Shown here one piece after another: positions 48,841 through 60,000 of a stretch of DNA of 64,000 bases. The stretch comes from Ciona intestinalis. Its lineage: Eukaryota; Chordata; Ascidiacea; Phlebobranchia; Cionidae. Every line of letters starts with the position of its first letter. Position 1 is the first letter of the stretch. Position numbers and translations under genes: made by a program. Below the pieces are notes generated by a model. That model saw nothing but the letters and a program-made list of their open reading frames with translations, did not search any database and was not told the DNA's origin. The stretch spans positions 144,217-208,216 of the forward strand of contig NW_004190338.2 of assembly GCF_000224145.3 (NCBI RefSeq), in the 5' to 3' direction.

Positions 48841-49280
48841 TGCAACCACAATTCAAAAGCTTCTAAAGAGTCTGTATTGTAAAACGAGTGCAGGTCATAA
48901 GTTTGTGGCTGCTTTATAAACCGCGCAATATTAATTGTACACAGTCAGAGAAATTGCTCTTCAATATTTGCTGTTGCTCAGATACCAAAGGTTGTTGGGG
49001 ACATCTGAGAGCAAAGTTCACTACTTCTAACGTATTAGGTCAAGTGATTAATCAGTAACTAGGCCTGTGTAAGAGGTAATCAAATAAAAACTAGATTAAT
49101 TCATATTGTTTGTTTGGACATCGGTAGCCTGTGGCGAAGTAAATACACCCGACTTTATGTTTACTGTATAAACTACAAAAATAGCTGCCTTAATTGCCTT
49201 TCATAAACGGACTTTGATAACCGCTTATCGCCGTCGTGGTGGATACTAAAACGTGTAACCTGATACATATTTTTTTATAT

Positions 49281-49414
49281 TCAACTCTTAGGCATATTCT
49301 GTTGTGTATATATAACTCTCAGGCATATTCTATTGAATATATATAACTCTCAGACATAACACAACAGAATGTGCCCGAGGGTACAATACACAATTTATAC
49401 CTGAGAGTTATAAC
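49281..49414. repeat. Imperfect palindrome with short tandem units
   Basis: CATATTCTGTTGTG pairs with CACAACAGAATGTG, and units of ATATAACTCTCAGGC repeat within the left arm and as the reverse complement (CTGAGAGTTATAAC) at the right end. Confidence 0.7.
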
Positions 49415-49681
49415 ACACATGATTTAGTATCTACCCGCCGGGAAGTGTTTTGTAATTTTTTCAAGCAAGGGAATTTCCCAGAAACGTATATGCATTATGC
49501 AGTTATCAGCAATATTATACACCACCTGAGGGGTCGTACTAAAACACGTTGGGGCCCGGTAAAAATAAATCAAAACACGCCCGGTGGGGAACTAAAATAC
49601 GTCCGGTGACCATTTTGTGAAAAATGAAAATGAAACTTTTCCTACGCAAGATCCACCAAAATGTGCGTGTAAAACCTGGTA

Positions 49682-50178
49682 TATAGTAGGGTGGGGAAAT
49701 ACGGGACACATTCAGCACATAATATCCAAACACCCTGATCATGTTTTAAACGATTAACAACGGTCTATGGTTAGAAGTCGAGAGGATACGGTTTTATAAT
49801 TCGTTAAATGTTCTTTGTTTACTATTACCCTTTTTGCATGGTCACTTTTATGCGCGTAAGTACTCGCATATTTACTCGCAAAAACAAAGTTAACACGCAT
49901 AACGTCATAAGCCCATCATCTGCTTTAGAACGTTGGTTGTTACTCGCTTTATGCCAGTAAAGAAAAGTATGGTGGTATAAAGTTTCACTTTTAAGAGCCT
50001 TATCTTTTTTGGGTATTGTTTTTACAGTTTTTAGTTGGTAATAGCACCATAAAGTATCAGAACTTATTTTATAAACTAGATTTAACAACATTGCGCTAAA
50101 ATAAACTAATTCAATGTTGATACGCGCATAAAAGTGACCATGCAAAAAGGGTATATTAAATGAGACGAGAAAATACTG
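49682..50178 (+). mobile_element. MITE family M interrupted by another transposon
   Basis: MITE left part at 49682-49825; its continuation TTAAATGAGACGAGAAAAT follows the inserted element and is then truncated. Confidence 0.8.
49828..50151. mobile_element. DNA transposon (MITE family N), nested
   Basis: 324 bp with perfect 31-bp terminal inverted repeats (49828-49858 and 50121-50151, starting CCCTTTTTGCATGGTCACTT), flanked by TA on both sides. Non-coding. A second, diverged and inverted copy lies at 53200-53515. Confidence 0.9.
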
Positions 50179-50571
50179 CCCAGACGGCACAGTTCTGTAG
50201 GTCTGTGAAAGCTTACTACCGGACTATGTAGTATTGTTGTACTGTTGGTAAAGCCATTTTTTTTACGACGTTGCATGGTAACCGGAACCAACGTCAGAAC
50301 CATCTAATATCATGTAGGAAGCATATAACCATAGACACCTAATAGGTTTAGGTATCCATGGCTAAGCTATAACAGTTCTAGTTCGTAACAACAACTTTGT
50401 CAAACATATATCTTGTCATTGTCCCACATAGCCCACGACCCTACGTGCTAACAAAAAAGATCTTATTACCCTGTTTAATAATTAATGAGTAATAAACGGC
50501 AGGGGTAAACATAAGGATTACAAAAATTACAGTTCACAGCGAACAATAAAATATAATAACTTTTATTTAAA

Positions 50572-50577
50572 TGTTGT
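50572..50577 (-). promoter_or_regulatory. Candidate poly(A) signal
   Basis: AATAAA on the minus strand, 66 bp after the stop of the gene at 50643. Confidence 0.6.
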
Positions 50578-50642
50578 AAAAGGGAAGTAAAACACGAGCT
50601 AATAAGCAACATGATTTGCAATATAGCTTTAATTTAGTTCAA

Positions 50643-53600
50643 TCATCTGCAACAGAAGTAGTTTCCTTTGAAGTTGTATACAACTTTCGTTGAACCCCAA
50701 TATGGAAAGCCAAAATGTTGGCTATAAATCCAACCAGTTCGATTATTATCATCTCCAATTTGGGCCCACTCATTTTCCTCATTACTGAATAAAACGACTG
50801 TTTGATTATATGAATCAATGGAACTTACTTTTATCCTCTCATGACTGGAAAACGACGGTCGTGATAACACGCGTGTTTTGTTTCATACACCGCAAGCCAG
50901 CTTACTAGTTACCAAGTATATATGTTACTTTGTGGGTGATTATTTTTGGGGAATTTTTTCTCTTTTTTAATGTGTGGCTGACAATTTTTAACCCATTAGT
51001 AACCACTGGGTTAGGGCAATTGCCGTCTTGGCCAAAGACACATACTTCAACAATGGTAGCAGCGATGAGCCTTGAACCCATTACCTCTGGGTCAGAGGAA
51101 GACGCACTAACCAACTGTGCTACAGCGCAGGATTAAAAAAAGGAAAATTCAACATGTGTTTACTACCTAAAACGATGTGCTCTGATTTATATTTAATATA
51201 TGGGCAAATGTGTACAAGGTGTTTTAAATTATAAAAGATATAAATTTACTAGAACAACACATTGATCTTTAAAGCTACCGTTAATTTAAAACCTTTAGTA
51301 TATTGATATAATATAGGTATATTCAAATTACTAGTCAAGGGCATTTCCCATGCCTCATGGCACAGCGGTAATGGCGCATGCCTACAGGCAAAAGGTTATA
51401 GATCTCGACATTCGCTACTATTGTGAACTTATAAGCACTTGGGCAAGACACTTACATAACAACAATTGTTCCAGCTCATTTTATGGGTTATCTAAATTGT
51501 CAGCCACACATAACAAAAAAAAGCAGGTATATGATGTATGAAGCAGAACACAGTTTTATAACATCAGTCGTTTCCCTGCCATGTAGGTAAAAATTAGGTA
51601 CAATTATTCATTCCTACCTGACTGGAGCCCAATGATCACCAGGAAGCACACCACTGACCAGGGGGGTATAAGAGTTAGTAGATGCATCAGGAAAAATTTC
51701 TTCATAAGAACATATTCTTCTACCTTCTGCTTTGCAGTAACCATCAACCAAATTCCATGTGATCATATTAGCTGGTTTGTTGTATAATTTTATCTCTGTA
51801 AAGTAATATCGGGTAAATTCAATTTACATAGATATATGAATGTAACTTACTTTATTCTCGTGTGGCCGGAAAACGACAGTCGTTATCACACGGGTTTAAC
51901 ACCTTGTGTCAGCTTACGAGTTACCATATATGTTACTTTGTGGGTGATTATTTTTTGGGGGATTTTTTTTTATGTATGGCTGATAATTTAGACAACCCAT
52001 TAGTGACCACTGGGTTGGAGCAATTGCCATTAGGTGTTTTGCCCAAGGACACATACGCCCACAATGGTAGCAGCGTCCAGCCTTGAACCCATTACTTCTG
52101 GGTTACAAGCAGGCGCACTAACCACTATGCGACAGCACCAAAGATAATAAAACACTTACCTGTGCATGTTGTATACAGATGAATGCAAGGAGGTTGAAGT
52201 TTCCATTCCTCATGCTCACATAGCATTGGATAATGTAAATTTTCATTACATGAAGTTGGTTTGAAATATCCCTAAAATAGATCAGTTGAACATAAGTTAA
52301 AACTACTTCACGTTTTACCTCTGTTGTTGTCTTTTCAATGTTGTTTTCTAGTCCTACAAAATATAATCCAAGATTTCTGCAAACTGCTTTTCTAGTCTGT
52401 TTTCTCAACATAAGAAAACCATCTTCTGAAGCTGCTTCACCCTGCAAATTAATTTTGTTTACTTTCATCCAAACCAAAAAACTCAATATTTTCTTACCTG
52501 ACATACATGTCGCCACTCGGGTTTATACATGTTGCTGTTGTCATAAATTGAAACGTATCCATGTGTTTTGTTGCTCAATCGAATTGGAACTAATCAAATA
52601 TAATTTTTGAATAGTAATACTATGGCATGTAACGTTTAATGGTAATCTCGCAGTATTATAGCATGGTACGTTTAATGGTAATCTCAAACTAATATAGCAT
52701 GTTACGTTTAATGGCAATCTCAAACCAATATAGCATTAAACTAACCTGTACATGATGGCAAATTACAGTCAACTGCTTGTGTTTTGTTGCCAACACAAAG
52801 GTTCGCATGTTGTGGCACTTCAGTTTGGCAAACTCTTGTACGATTTTTCAATCCTGACCCACAATTTCTAGTAGCTCTACAACTACTCCATGACCCCCAA
52901 GCACTCCAAACTGAAATGTTACAACAATATTAAGCACCCAAAGCTATATTTTTAAGAACTAACTGTTCTATGTTATCTTATTGCCATTTCTATACTTTTA
53001 GCATGCAATTCTACAAGTTTATGTTATATAAAACTGGTCTTTGAATTGATTTAGGCCTATAACTTATGTGTGTCTGGTCCCACAGCATGGCATACCAATA
53101 AGAGATTTGGGCCAGAGTTGGCTCATTACCCAAACACCCATTACTGATTAGCAATAAATAAGACATTACAAAAAGTTAATGCAAATAGTGAGCCTTATTT
53201 GGCATGGTCATTGGTTTATGCGCGTATCAACATTGAGTTTATTTTGGCATAATGTTGTAAATCATATTTATAATATAAGTTCTGATACTTTATGTTGCTA
53301 TTACCAATCAAAAACTGTAAAAATAATACCCGAAAAAAATTAGGCTCTTATAAGTGGAACCGTACTTTCACCATACTATTCTTTACTCGCATAATGCGAG
53401 TAACAACCACCCTTCTACAGCAGGTGACACGCTTATGACGTTATGCGTGTTAACTTTGTTTTTGCGAGTCAATATGCGAGTACTTAAGCGCATAATAGTG
53501 GCTATGCAAAAAGGGTAAAATTGATTGCATATTTTACCTGGGCATTCTGCTGTTGAACACAGCTGGTATTCTATGTTGCCGCCTCTACACATCCATGCTC

Positions 53601-54708
53601 GTTTCGCCGAACTGCAGGATCTTGTTCTTTGCTGACTTCCTTGACCACAAGTCACTGTGCATGGACTCCACTGCCCCCATTGTGTCCAATCAACAAAAAA
53701 ATCTTAAAAATATTAATCAAATTTAAAAGTTTTTTTTTAGTTGTAAAAATATCCCCATTACTTTATCATACACAGCTTGTTTGTTTTAACATTTCCTACC
53801 TTTAGGAGAAAATTCTTTTTTCTGACACACTATCGCCTGTGAGGACAAAGGATCAGGAGAGCATTGCTCGTTTGTCTTGCAGGAGTTTGGTAAGCAGCGT
53901 ATTGAAGGATTCTAAAATGTTGGTTTTTACTTATTAGAAAATTGCTTTTAATACGTAGTGTCTGAAAGCATAAATATTTATCTCCTATTTATCACCCTTT
54001 TTTATTTTGTTTTTGTATGGCTGACAAATTGGTGCCTGGTTTGGACGGTTAAGGTAGTCATACACAGCCACAATGGTGGTGGTAACATGCATTAATTCCT
54101 ATTTACTCCAAACTGGTGAGCGCTATACAACCTAGGTTGCTTGGTTCCAGTAACATTCTTACAAGTTAAACTCTCACAAACTCACTTTTAAAGAAATGAA
54201 AGCATCTCGAGAATAATATTTGTAACCATTGAGAGAAATAAGACCGTTTTCCTTTTTAACCCATTTGCCATCATGTTCAACCCAACTTGCTGAATCTGCT
54301 GAAGAACTTTCTTGGGATTCCCTGTCGCTTAAGTTCAGTTCACACTTGTTGACTCCATAGTTGTAGGACTTGCATCTTAAATTAAAAATACAAGATTTCA
54401 TAAATTTAAGACTTGGAAATAAGACAAAGACTTTATATTAGGCACAATAGTTACCTGGTATCTTTATAACAAGCCATAAAGCACTGGTAGGTGTTATAGC
54501 TTGGGACATCTCGAAACACAAAAGAAGGAAAATATGAATTGTCAGGTCCAATATCACCATTTCTGTTCTCTTGCCATGACTGAACAGGCTTTTTATAAAC
54601 ACTGTTTGCATCAAGTTTGCAATTTTCAAGGCAAAAACACTCCAAAATAAATAACAACACTAGAAAAAACAGCTTTGGACAAATTTCTCTAAACTGACTT
54701 TCTGCCAT
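50643..54708 (-). CDS. Secreted PAN/apple-TSP1-TSP1-SRCR-like protein (paralogue D)
   Basis: Ten exons: 54455-54708, 54186-54375, 53800-53911, 53538-53702, 52746-52910, 52498-52589, 52319-52441, 52160-52271, 51618-51795 and 50643-50784. They give 510 residues. A signal peptide (KLFFLVLLFILECFC) leads. A PAN/apple-like module follows (CKSYNYGVNKCELN), then a short Cys segment. Two TSP1 repeats come next (WTQWGQWSPCTVTCGQGSQQ; WSAWGSWSSCRATRNCGSG). An SRCR-like domain follows (GYVSIYDNSN, WRHVCQ, AVCRNLGLYFVG). The C-terminal 110 residues contain TWNLVDGYCKAEGRRICSYE, NEWAQIGDDNNRTGWIYSQH and a terminal YFCCR. All modules are extracellular, so adhesion, matrix or recognition is likely; the ligand is unknown. 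The upstream Met at 54753 is possible, but the Met at 54708 gives the better signal peptide. Same exon plan and phases as the gene at 55111. Confidence 0.85.
50818..51135 (-). mobile_element. SINE family S
   Basis: Complete copy 34 bp upstream of the last exon of gene D. Confidence 0.8.
51353..51605 (+). mobile_element. SINE family S variant, opposite orientation
   Basis: tRNA-like head TGGCACAGCGGTAATGGCGC, then CTTGGGCAAGACACTTACAT; a diverged member on the plus strand. Confidence 0.7.
51835..52138 (-). mobile_element. SINE family S
   Basis: Complete copy between exons 8 and 9 of gene D. Confidence 0.85.
52619..52737. repeat. Tandem repeat, about 39-bp period, three units
   Basis: Units carry ACGTTTAATGGTAATCTC and TATAGCATG. 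Confidence 0.85.
53200..53515. mobile_element. DNA transposon family N, inverted diverged copy
   Basis: Right end CTATGCAAAAAGGG and interior AACGTCATAAGC-type blocks match 49828-50151 in reverse; left end decayed. Lies in the intron between the two TSP1 exons of gene D. Confidence 0.8.
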
Positions 54709-55110
54709 CGTTTTTATGATATAACTGTTTTGGGCGCTTATTAGGTTCATCATTATGATTTTATCTTATGAATATTTAATAAGATGTAAACTACAAGGTG
54801 CACATTAAGCTTAACAAATGTGTTTATGACGTCAAATCGGCAAACAAATGACCTCAATCGAATTTGCACAATAGGCTTTTAAGATAATATTTCTAAGGAA
54901 AATTAATCTTTATGTAGCCTATGACTTAGCAAACAGCAAATGTCACCAACAATTTTGTCACAAGTCAATAAAATGTCGCTGACGTAATATCAACCCATTC
55001 ACTTTTGTAAGTAAACATTTTAAAGCCTGGTTAAGTTAGACACTGTTATACAGCCTAATATTAAATGTATGTTACAAATACATTCATTACGAAATGTTCT
55101 CCAGACTTTT
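54709..55110. other. Intergenic region between tandem paralogues
   Basis: 400 bp separate the stop of the gene at 55111 from the ATG of the next gene at 54708. It should hold the promoter of gene D. No clear TATA box or repeat seen. Confidence 0.5.
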
Positions 55111-58100
55111 TTAACCACAGCAGAAATAGTTGCTTTTTCTAGAGTTGTACGTTGGGTATTCACCCCAGGTGGGCTGCCTACCAAAATGTTTACTGAAAAT
55201 CCAGCCCGTTCGATGATACCAGTTTCCAACTAATGCCCACTCATTGTATTGGTCTCTAGAAATAAATAAAAACTTTAAATAAAAGTGACATATATATAAC
55301 GGTGCTACTTCTATGGTAAAATGAATAAACAGGTATTCAATGATTAAGGGTAATTGATATTTAAAATGTTGTAATTTTAAATATTGCCTGTTTCACTTTC
55401 AAGCTTTGCATAAGTATTTTTTATTTAATAAAAACAATACAACTGTTCAGGTTATCTTAGATATCATGTCTTTATATTAACTATTTGTCTTTATATTAAG
55501 GTTCGTTGCTGTAACCATTTTAAGCAAGAGCGGTTTATGGTTAGTCTATATATGCCCAGTTAATGGTAATTACTGTTAAAACCCAGCCATTTCTTTTGGG
55601 TTTTTACCTAATGACAGTCATACAAAAAATGAAAAAATCTACCATAAGTCACTTACCTGATTGGTACCCAATGGTTTCCACTAATTATCCCTGTAATTAC
55701 TACATCATAGTTGGCCGGTGCATTTGGAAATATTTCACTAAAAGAACACATTTTTCTGCCTTTAATTTCACAGTAATCTTGTACGAGATTCCATGTTATT
55801 TCTGTCGGTGGCTTCACATAATGTCTTATCTTCACATCTAAGTATAATATTTTTGGTATGACTCATATTTTAGATTTGTACAGGCAACCCCTTATTTAAG
55901 TAAATAGGCATTGGTTAACTTATAGTAGTATTGTATGAATGAAAACAAATGCAACTTGCTTTATCCTCGCCGCAAAAGGTTAGTCGTTTTCACACATGTG
56001 ATCTGTTTCAGACACCTCGTGCCAGCTTACAACTTATCACATATGTACTTTGTTAAAGAATATTTTTATATTTTTTAATTTTTGTTGTGTGTCTGACCAT
56101 TAGACAACCCATTTGTGACCACTGGGTTAAAGCAATTGTTGTTAAATGTCTTGCCCAATGGCACATGCGCCCACAATGGTAGCAGCGCCGTGCTTCGAAT
56201 CTATCGCCTAAGATACAGTTATTCCCACAGCAAGATATCTAATGGTTTTAAGTTAATAGTGAGTTTGGTGTGCTGAGATTTTAGACTATTATCCAATATA
56301 TGTTGTATTATTATAATTTCTTACCACTACATACAGCATGTAGCTGACTGCATGCGGTGTTTGGTTCTAACGGTGCTGGTTCACATTCCATCAAGTAATT
56401 TGTGTTTAAATTGCAAGATTTAAATGAGAAAGAGTTCTACAAAGAATACAATGTAAATGTAAAAAGAATTTTCAAAGTATTTTTATAAAAAATACTAAAC
56501 TTACTTGTTGATACCGTTTGTTGATCACAGTTGTAGGGTCATCTACATACATTCCAATCTGTTTGCACACAACTAGTTGTGCATGTGCTTCTAATCTTTC
56601 ATTTTCGAAACTCGTGGTGTTATTACCCTTCAATACAAAGAATTTTAACTGTCTTGGTGTTCATACAACAAATTAAAATCCAAAATCAAACGTCACCCTG
56701 CTATACCTTTGTGGGCGTATGTGTCTCTGGGCAAGACACTTAACGGCAATTTCTCCAACCCAATGGGTTGTCCAAATTATTAGCCATACATAAAAAATCC
56801 CCCCCAAAAATAATTACCCACAAAGTAACATACATGGCCGGTCGTAAGCTGGCAGGGTGTTAAACCCGTGTGATAACGACTGTCGTTTTCCGGCCACGCG
56901 AGGATAAAATAAGTTACACTCATTCATTTATTCACCCATTAATTTACCGTTTATACACCACTACTTAAAAATCTACAGCGATATCAAACCTATAAATAAT
57001 AATTTGCATATTTTTAAACGATTAACTTGGTTTAAATAAATATCCTTACCAGACAGACTGGCCTCCACTTTGGATTAAATGGATCACTGTCGTCATACAA
57101 GTAAACAAATCCTTGGGTCTTATATGAAAGCCCTACTGGTGCTGTATTGAAAGAAAACATTATTAAATATTATCATGAAATAGTTAACTTTATTTACCGT
57201 CACAAGAATTTTGTCGACAATCTGTTTCATCATTTGAACTTCCTGTGCATGTAAGATTTCTCAGTGGTGATTCAAGCAAACAATTTCGTGTCCGATTCTG
57301 TTTTCCACTTCCACAATTTTTTACGGATTCACATTTGCTCCATGCATTCCATTCTGCCCAAACTAAGCAAAATAATGAAAATATAAATTTATGTTTATAT
57401 AGGTGATTTCCTAGGTTGACACAGCCAGTTGATTTGGGATTTAGGTAATAGTTGGCTTGGCTCGTTACCCCAACTAAGAAACTTTATATTCCTCTTTTTT
57501 TATATTTCTTTTTATTTTATACTTTATATTATTTATATTTTATATGGGTGAGGACCTAGCTTGGCACAGCCAGTTGACTTGGGATTTAGGTAATAGTTGG
57601 CCCATTACTCCAACTGAGAAACAATGCAGAATTAAAAGCTGCGATCGAAACTTACTTCTATCGCATCATAGGAAACATTATTTAAAAAAATGCAATCTTG
57701 GAAACATCTATGGTGCCACATTTGAATACAGTAAGTTTAAAAAAATGAATGAATGTAACTAACTTTATCCTCGCGTGGCCGGAAAACGACAGTCGTTATA
57801 ACACGAATGTTCATACACCTCGTGCCAGCTTATGAGTTACCAAGTATGTTACTTTGTAGGTGATTATTTTTTTGTGGGTTTTTCTATATTTTTTATGTAT
57901 GGCTGATAATTTGGATAATCCATTAGTGACTACTGAGTTGGAGCAATTGCCGTTAATTAAGTGTCTTGCCCAATGACACATACGCCCACAATGGTAGCTG
58001 CGAAGAGCCTTGAACCCATTACCTCTGGGTTAACCAACTGTGCTACGGCGCCAGAGATTTTGTATGTAGGTCGATACTTACTGGGACAGACATGCTGGTT

Positions 58101-59464
58101 GCACAATCTCTTGTTGGTGACTTCTCCCACCATCCAGGAAAACTTAGCTGGCCACAATCTAGTTCTTACTTGGCTTCCACCACCACAAACCTCTGAACAT
58201 TCTCCCCAACTGACCCAGTTTGAAGGCATGTAGTAACTTTTGTAAACTAAAATACAGAAATAATGATGAATGTTAACATTTTTGTATCTAAAAAAACTTG
58301 TTTTTAAAAAGCTTTTTTCCTTAGCAAGTAACTATAATGAGGCATTTTTTAAAAAATGTTTGAGATAAGGGTAAAGTAACGCCACATTATTTCTTTACTT
58401 TTGATTTGCCTAAAACTTCATATAGAGAAACTGCACTAACTTTGAGGTGAGAAAATGTATCTTTGACAGAGGGCTGTTTTAAATGAATTATTGAATGAAG
58501 GTGAACACAAATCCTCTTGTTTGCATGGAGAACTTGCACAGGGCTCATTTTTGAACTCCTAAAATACATTGAATGAATGTAACTTACTTTATCCTTGCGT
58601 GGCCGGAAAACGACAGTCGTTAATACACGGGTTTAACGTTTAACACCTCGTGCCAGCTTACGAGTTGCCATTTATGTTACTTTGTGGGTGATTATTTTTG
58701 GGGGATTTTTTTATGTATGGCTGATAATTTGGACAACCCATTAGTGACCACGAAGTGTCTTGCCCAAGGACACATACGCCCACAATGGTAGCAACGTCGA
58801 GATTTGAACCCATAACCTATGGTTACAGACAGACGTGCTAACCACTATGCCGCGGCGCCGGACATTATCTTCTAATTTCCTCTACATTACTATCATATTA
58901 TAAATTACCTTTAAGTATCGAAATGCATTTCTAGAGTAATACTTTGCCCCAGTGGTTGGTACAAGTCCATTAACTGCAGTAACCCATAGTCCATCTACTT
59001 CATACCACTCTAATATAGAAGAATCAGCTTGTTGAGATTGCTGTGTAATACGATCATTGCTGTTTATTTCACAAATATTTTGACTCGAATAATGGTTGAA
59101 AGATTTGCACCTGGATAAACAAATATTTAAATAAAAAAAATTCCCAGCGTTACAGCCTAATGTTTGCAAGCGCACACATTTGCCTTAAAAAATATTCTGA
59201 ATTCAAAATTCTTCACCTGTCATCTTTATGACATGATAATACACATTGGTAAATATTCTGACCCAGCACTGTCCTATATACATATCCAGGAAAGAGTGAA
59301 TTTTCAGGGCCTTGATCTCCACTTATGTTTTCCTCCCAAGACTGCTGTGGCAGCTTAGCTTCTGAAGTTACCTGGCTTAAGCACTTGGTTATAACTGAAT
59401 CCATGCTTAAAACCGCAATACAGAAAAGAAGGTGGAATACACTCCAATGACAATAGTGCGTCAT
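55111..59464 (-). CDS. Secreted PAN/apple-TSP1-TSP1-SRCR-like protein (paralogue E)
   Basis: Ten exons: 59217-59464, 58909-59110, 58441-58558, 58082-58246, 57198-57362, 57050-57141, 56505-56627, 56325-56436, 55657-55837 and 55111-55255. They give 516 residues, with every phase equal to that of gene D. The N-terminus has a signal peptide (FHLLFCIAVLSMDSV) and a PAN/apple-like module (SWEENISGDQGPENS, CKSFNHYSSQNICEIN). Then come a six-Cys segment and TSP1 repeats WVSWGECSEVCGGGSQVRTR and WNAWSKCESVKNCGSGKQNR. The SRCR-like part (GFVYLYDDSDPFNPKWRPVC) lacks the usual full cysteine set. The conserved C-terminal domain has ITWNLVQDYCEIKGRKMCSF, NHWVPIR, NEWALVGNWYHRTGWIFSKH and YFCCG. Secreted or matrix protein of unknown role; a tandem duplicate of gene D. 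Confidence 0.86.
55930..56220 (-). mobile_element. SINE family S
   Basis: Near-complete copy, head degenerate. Confidence 0.75.
56697..56937 (+). mobile_element. SINE family S, opposite orientation, head truncated
   Basis: GTGGGCGTATGTGT to the CATTCATTTATTC tail, reading on the plus strand. Confidence 0.85.
57746..58053 (-). mobile_element. SINE family S
   Basis: Complete copy ending 29 bp from the 5' splice site of the first TSP1 exon of gene E. Confidence 0.87.
58570..58863 (-). mobile_element. SINE family S
   Basis: Complete copy; its ATTC tail starts 12 bp beyond exon 3 of gene E. Confidence 0.87.
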
Positions 59465-60000
59465 GTTGACACAAGGGAAATAAAATATGGTTATCTCATG
59501 TTACCACACTTCAAGGTGAAAGTGTATTAATTATTAATATCATTATTGTTATTTATAGATGTGTTTTCAAACCAGCGAGACAAACTTAACAGTAGACATG
59601 TAATTTTCAGTCTTGACCATTCAATCTTGAGCTCTGGTTCATTGTTGAAGGGAAGTCGTTTAAATCATTCATGACTTTCATTGAGTCAAAAACAGAACTA
59701 TTTTATTGACAAATTTATTGAAAAGAAATTGTCGCAGAATATATATATTTAGATATTGAAATGAGTGTTGCTTATAAATTATGGAGTACAAGTGTTATGA
59801 ACAAAGTTTAATCTATAATATCTACATGTGTTCATTTACTAACATAACATTATATTATAGGAGTAACAGAAAAACTGGAAAACAGAATCAAATTTTAGAA
59901 TATTTTATCTGTTAAGGATACTACGTACATTGAACTTTTATAAAAAATTGCAGTCTTAACATGAATTATAAATATAATTATAAACAATACAGTAAACAAA
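59465..60000. other. Intergenic region
   Basis: Between the stop of the vWA-like gene and the ATG of gene E; AT-rich, no repeat or exon recognised. Confidence 0.5.

Larger units (their letters stand above)
48841..50571. other. Intergenic region
   Basis: Upstream of CROT and downstream of the TSP1 gene at 50643. It holds an imperfect palindrome (49281-49414) and a MITE split by another transposon. No exon supported. Confidence 0.5.

Noticed and set aside
52541-52723. Frame with repeated RLPLNVTCY
   Set aside because: Read-through of the 39-bp tandem repeat in an intron of gene D.
57961-58233. Plus-strand 90-codon frame
   Set aside because: Antisense shadow of the first TSP1 exon of gene E plus SINE sequence.
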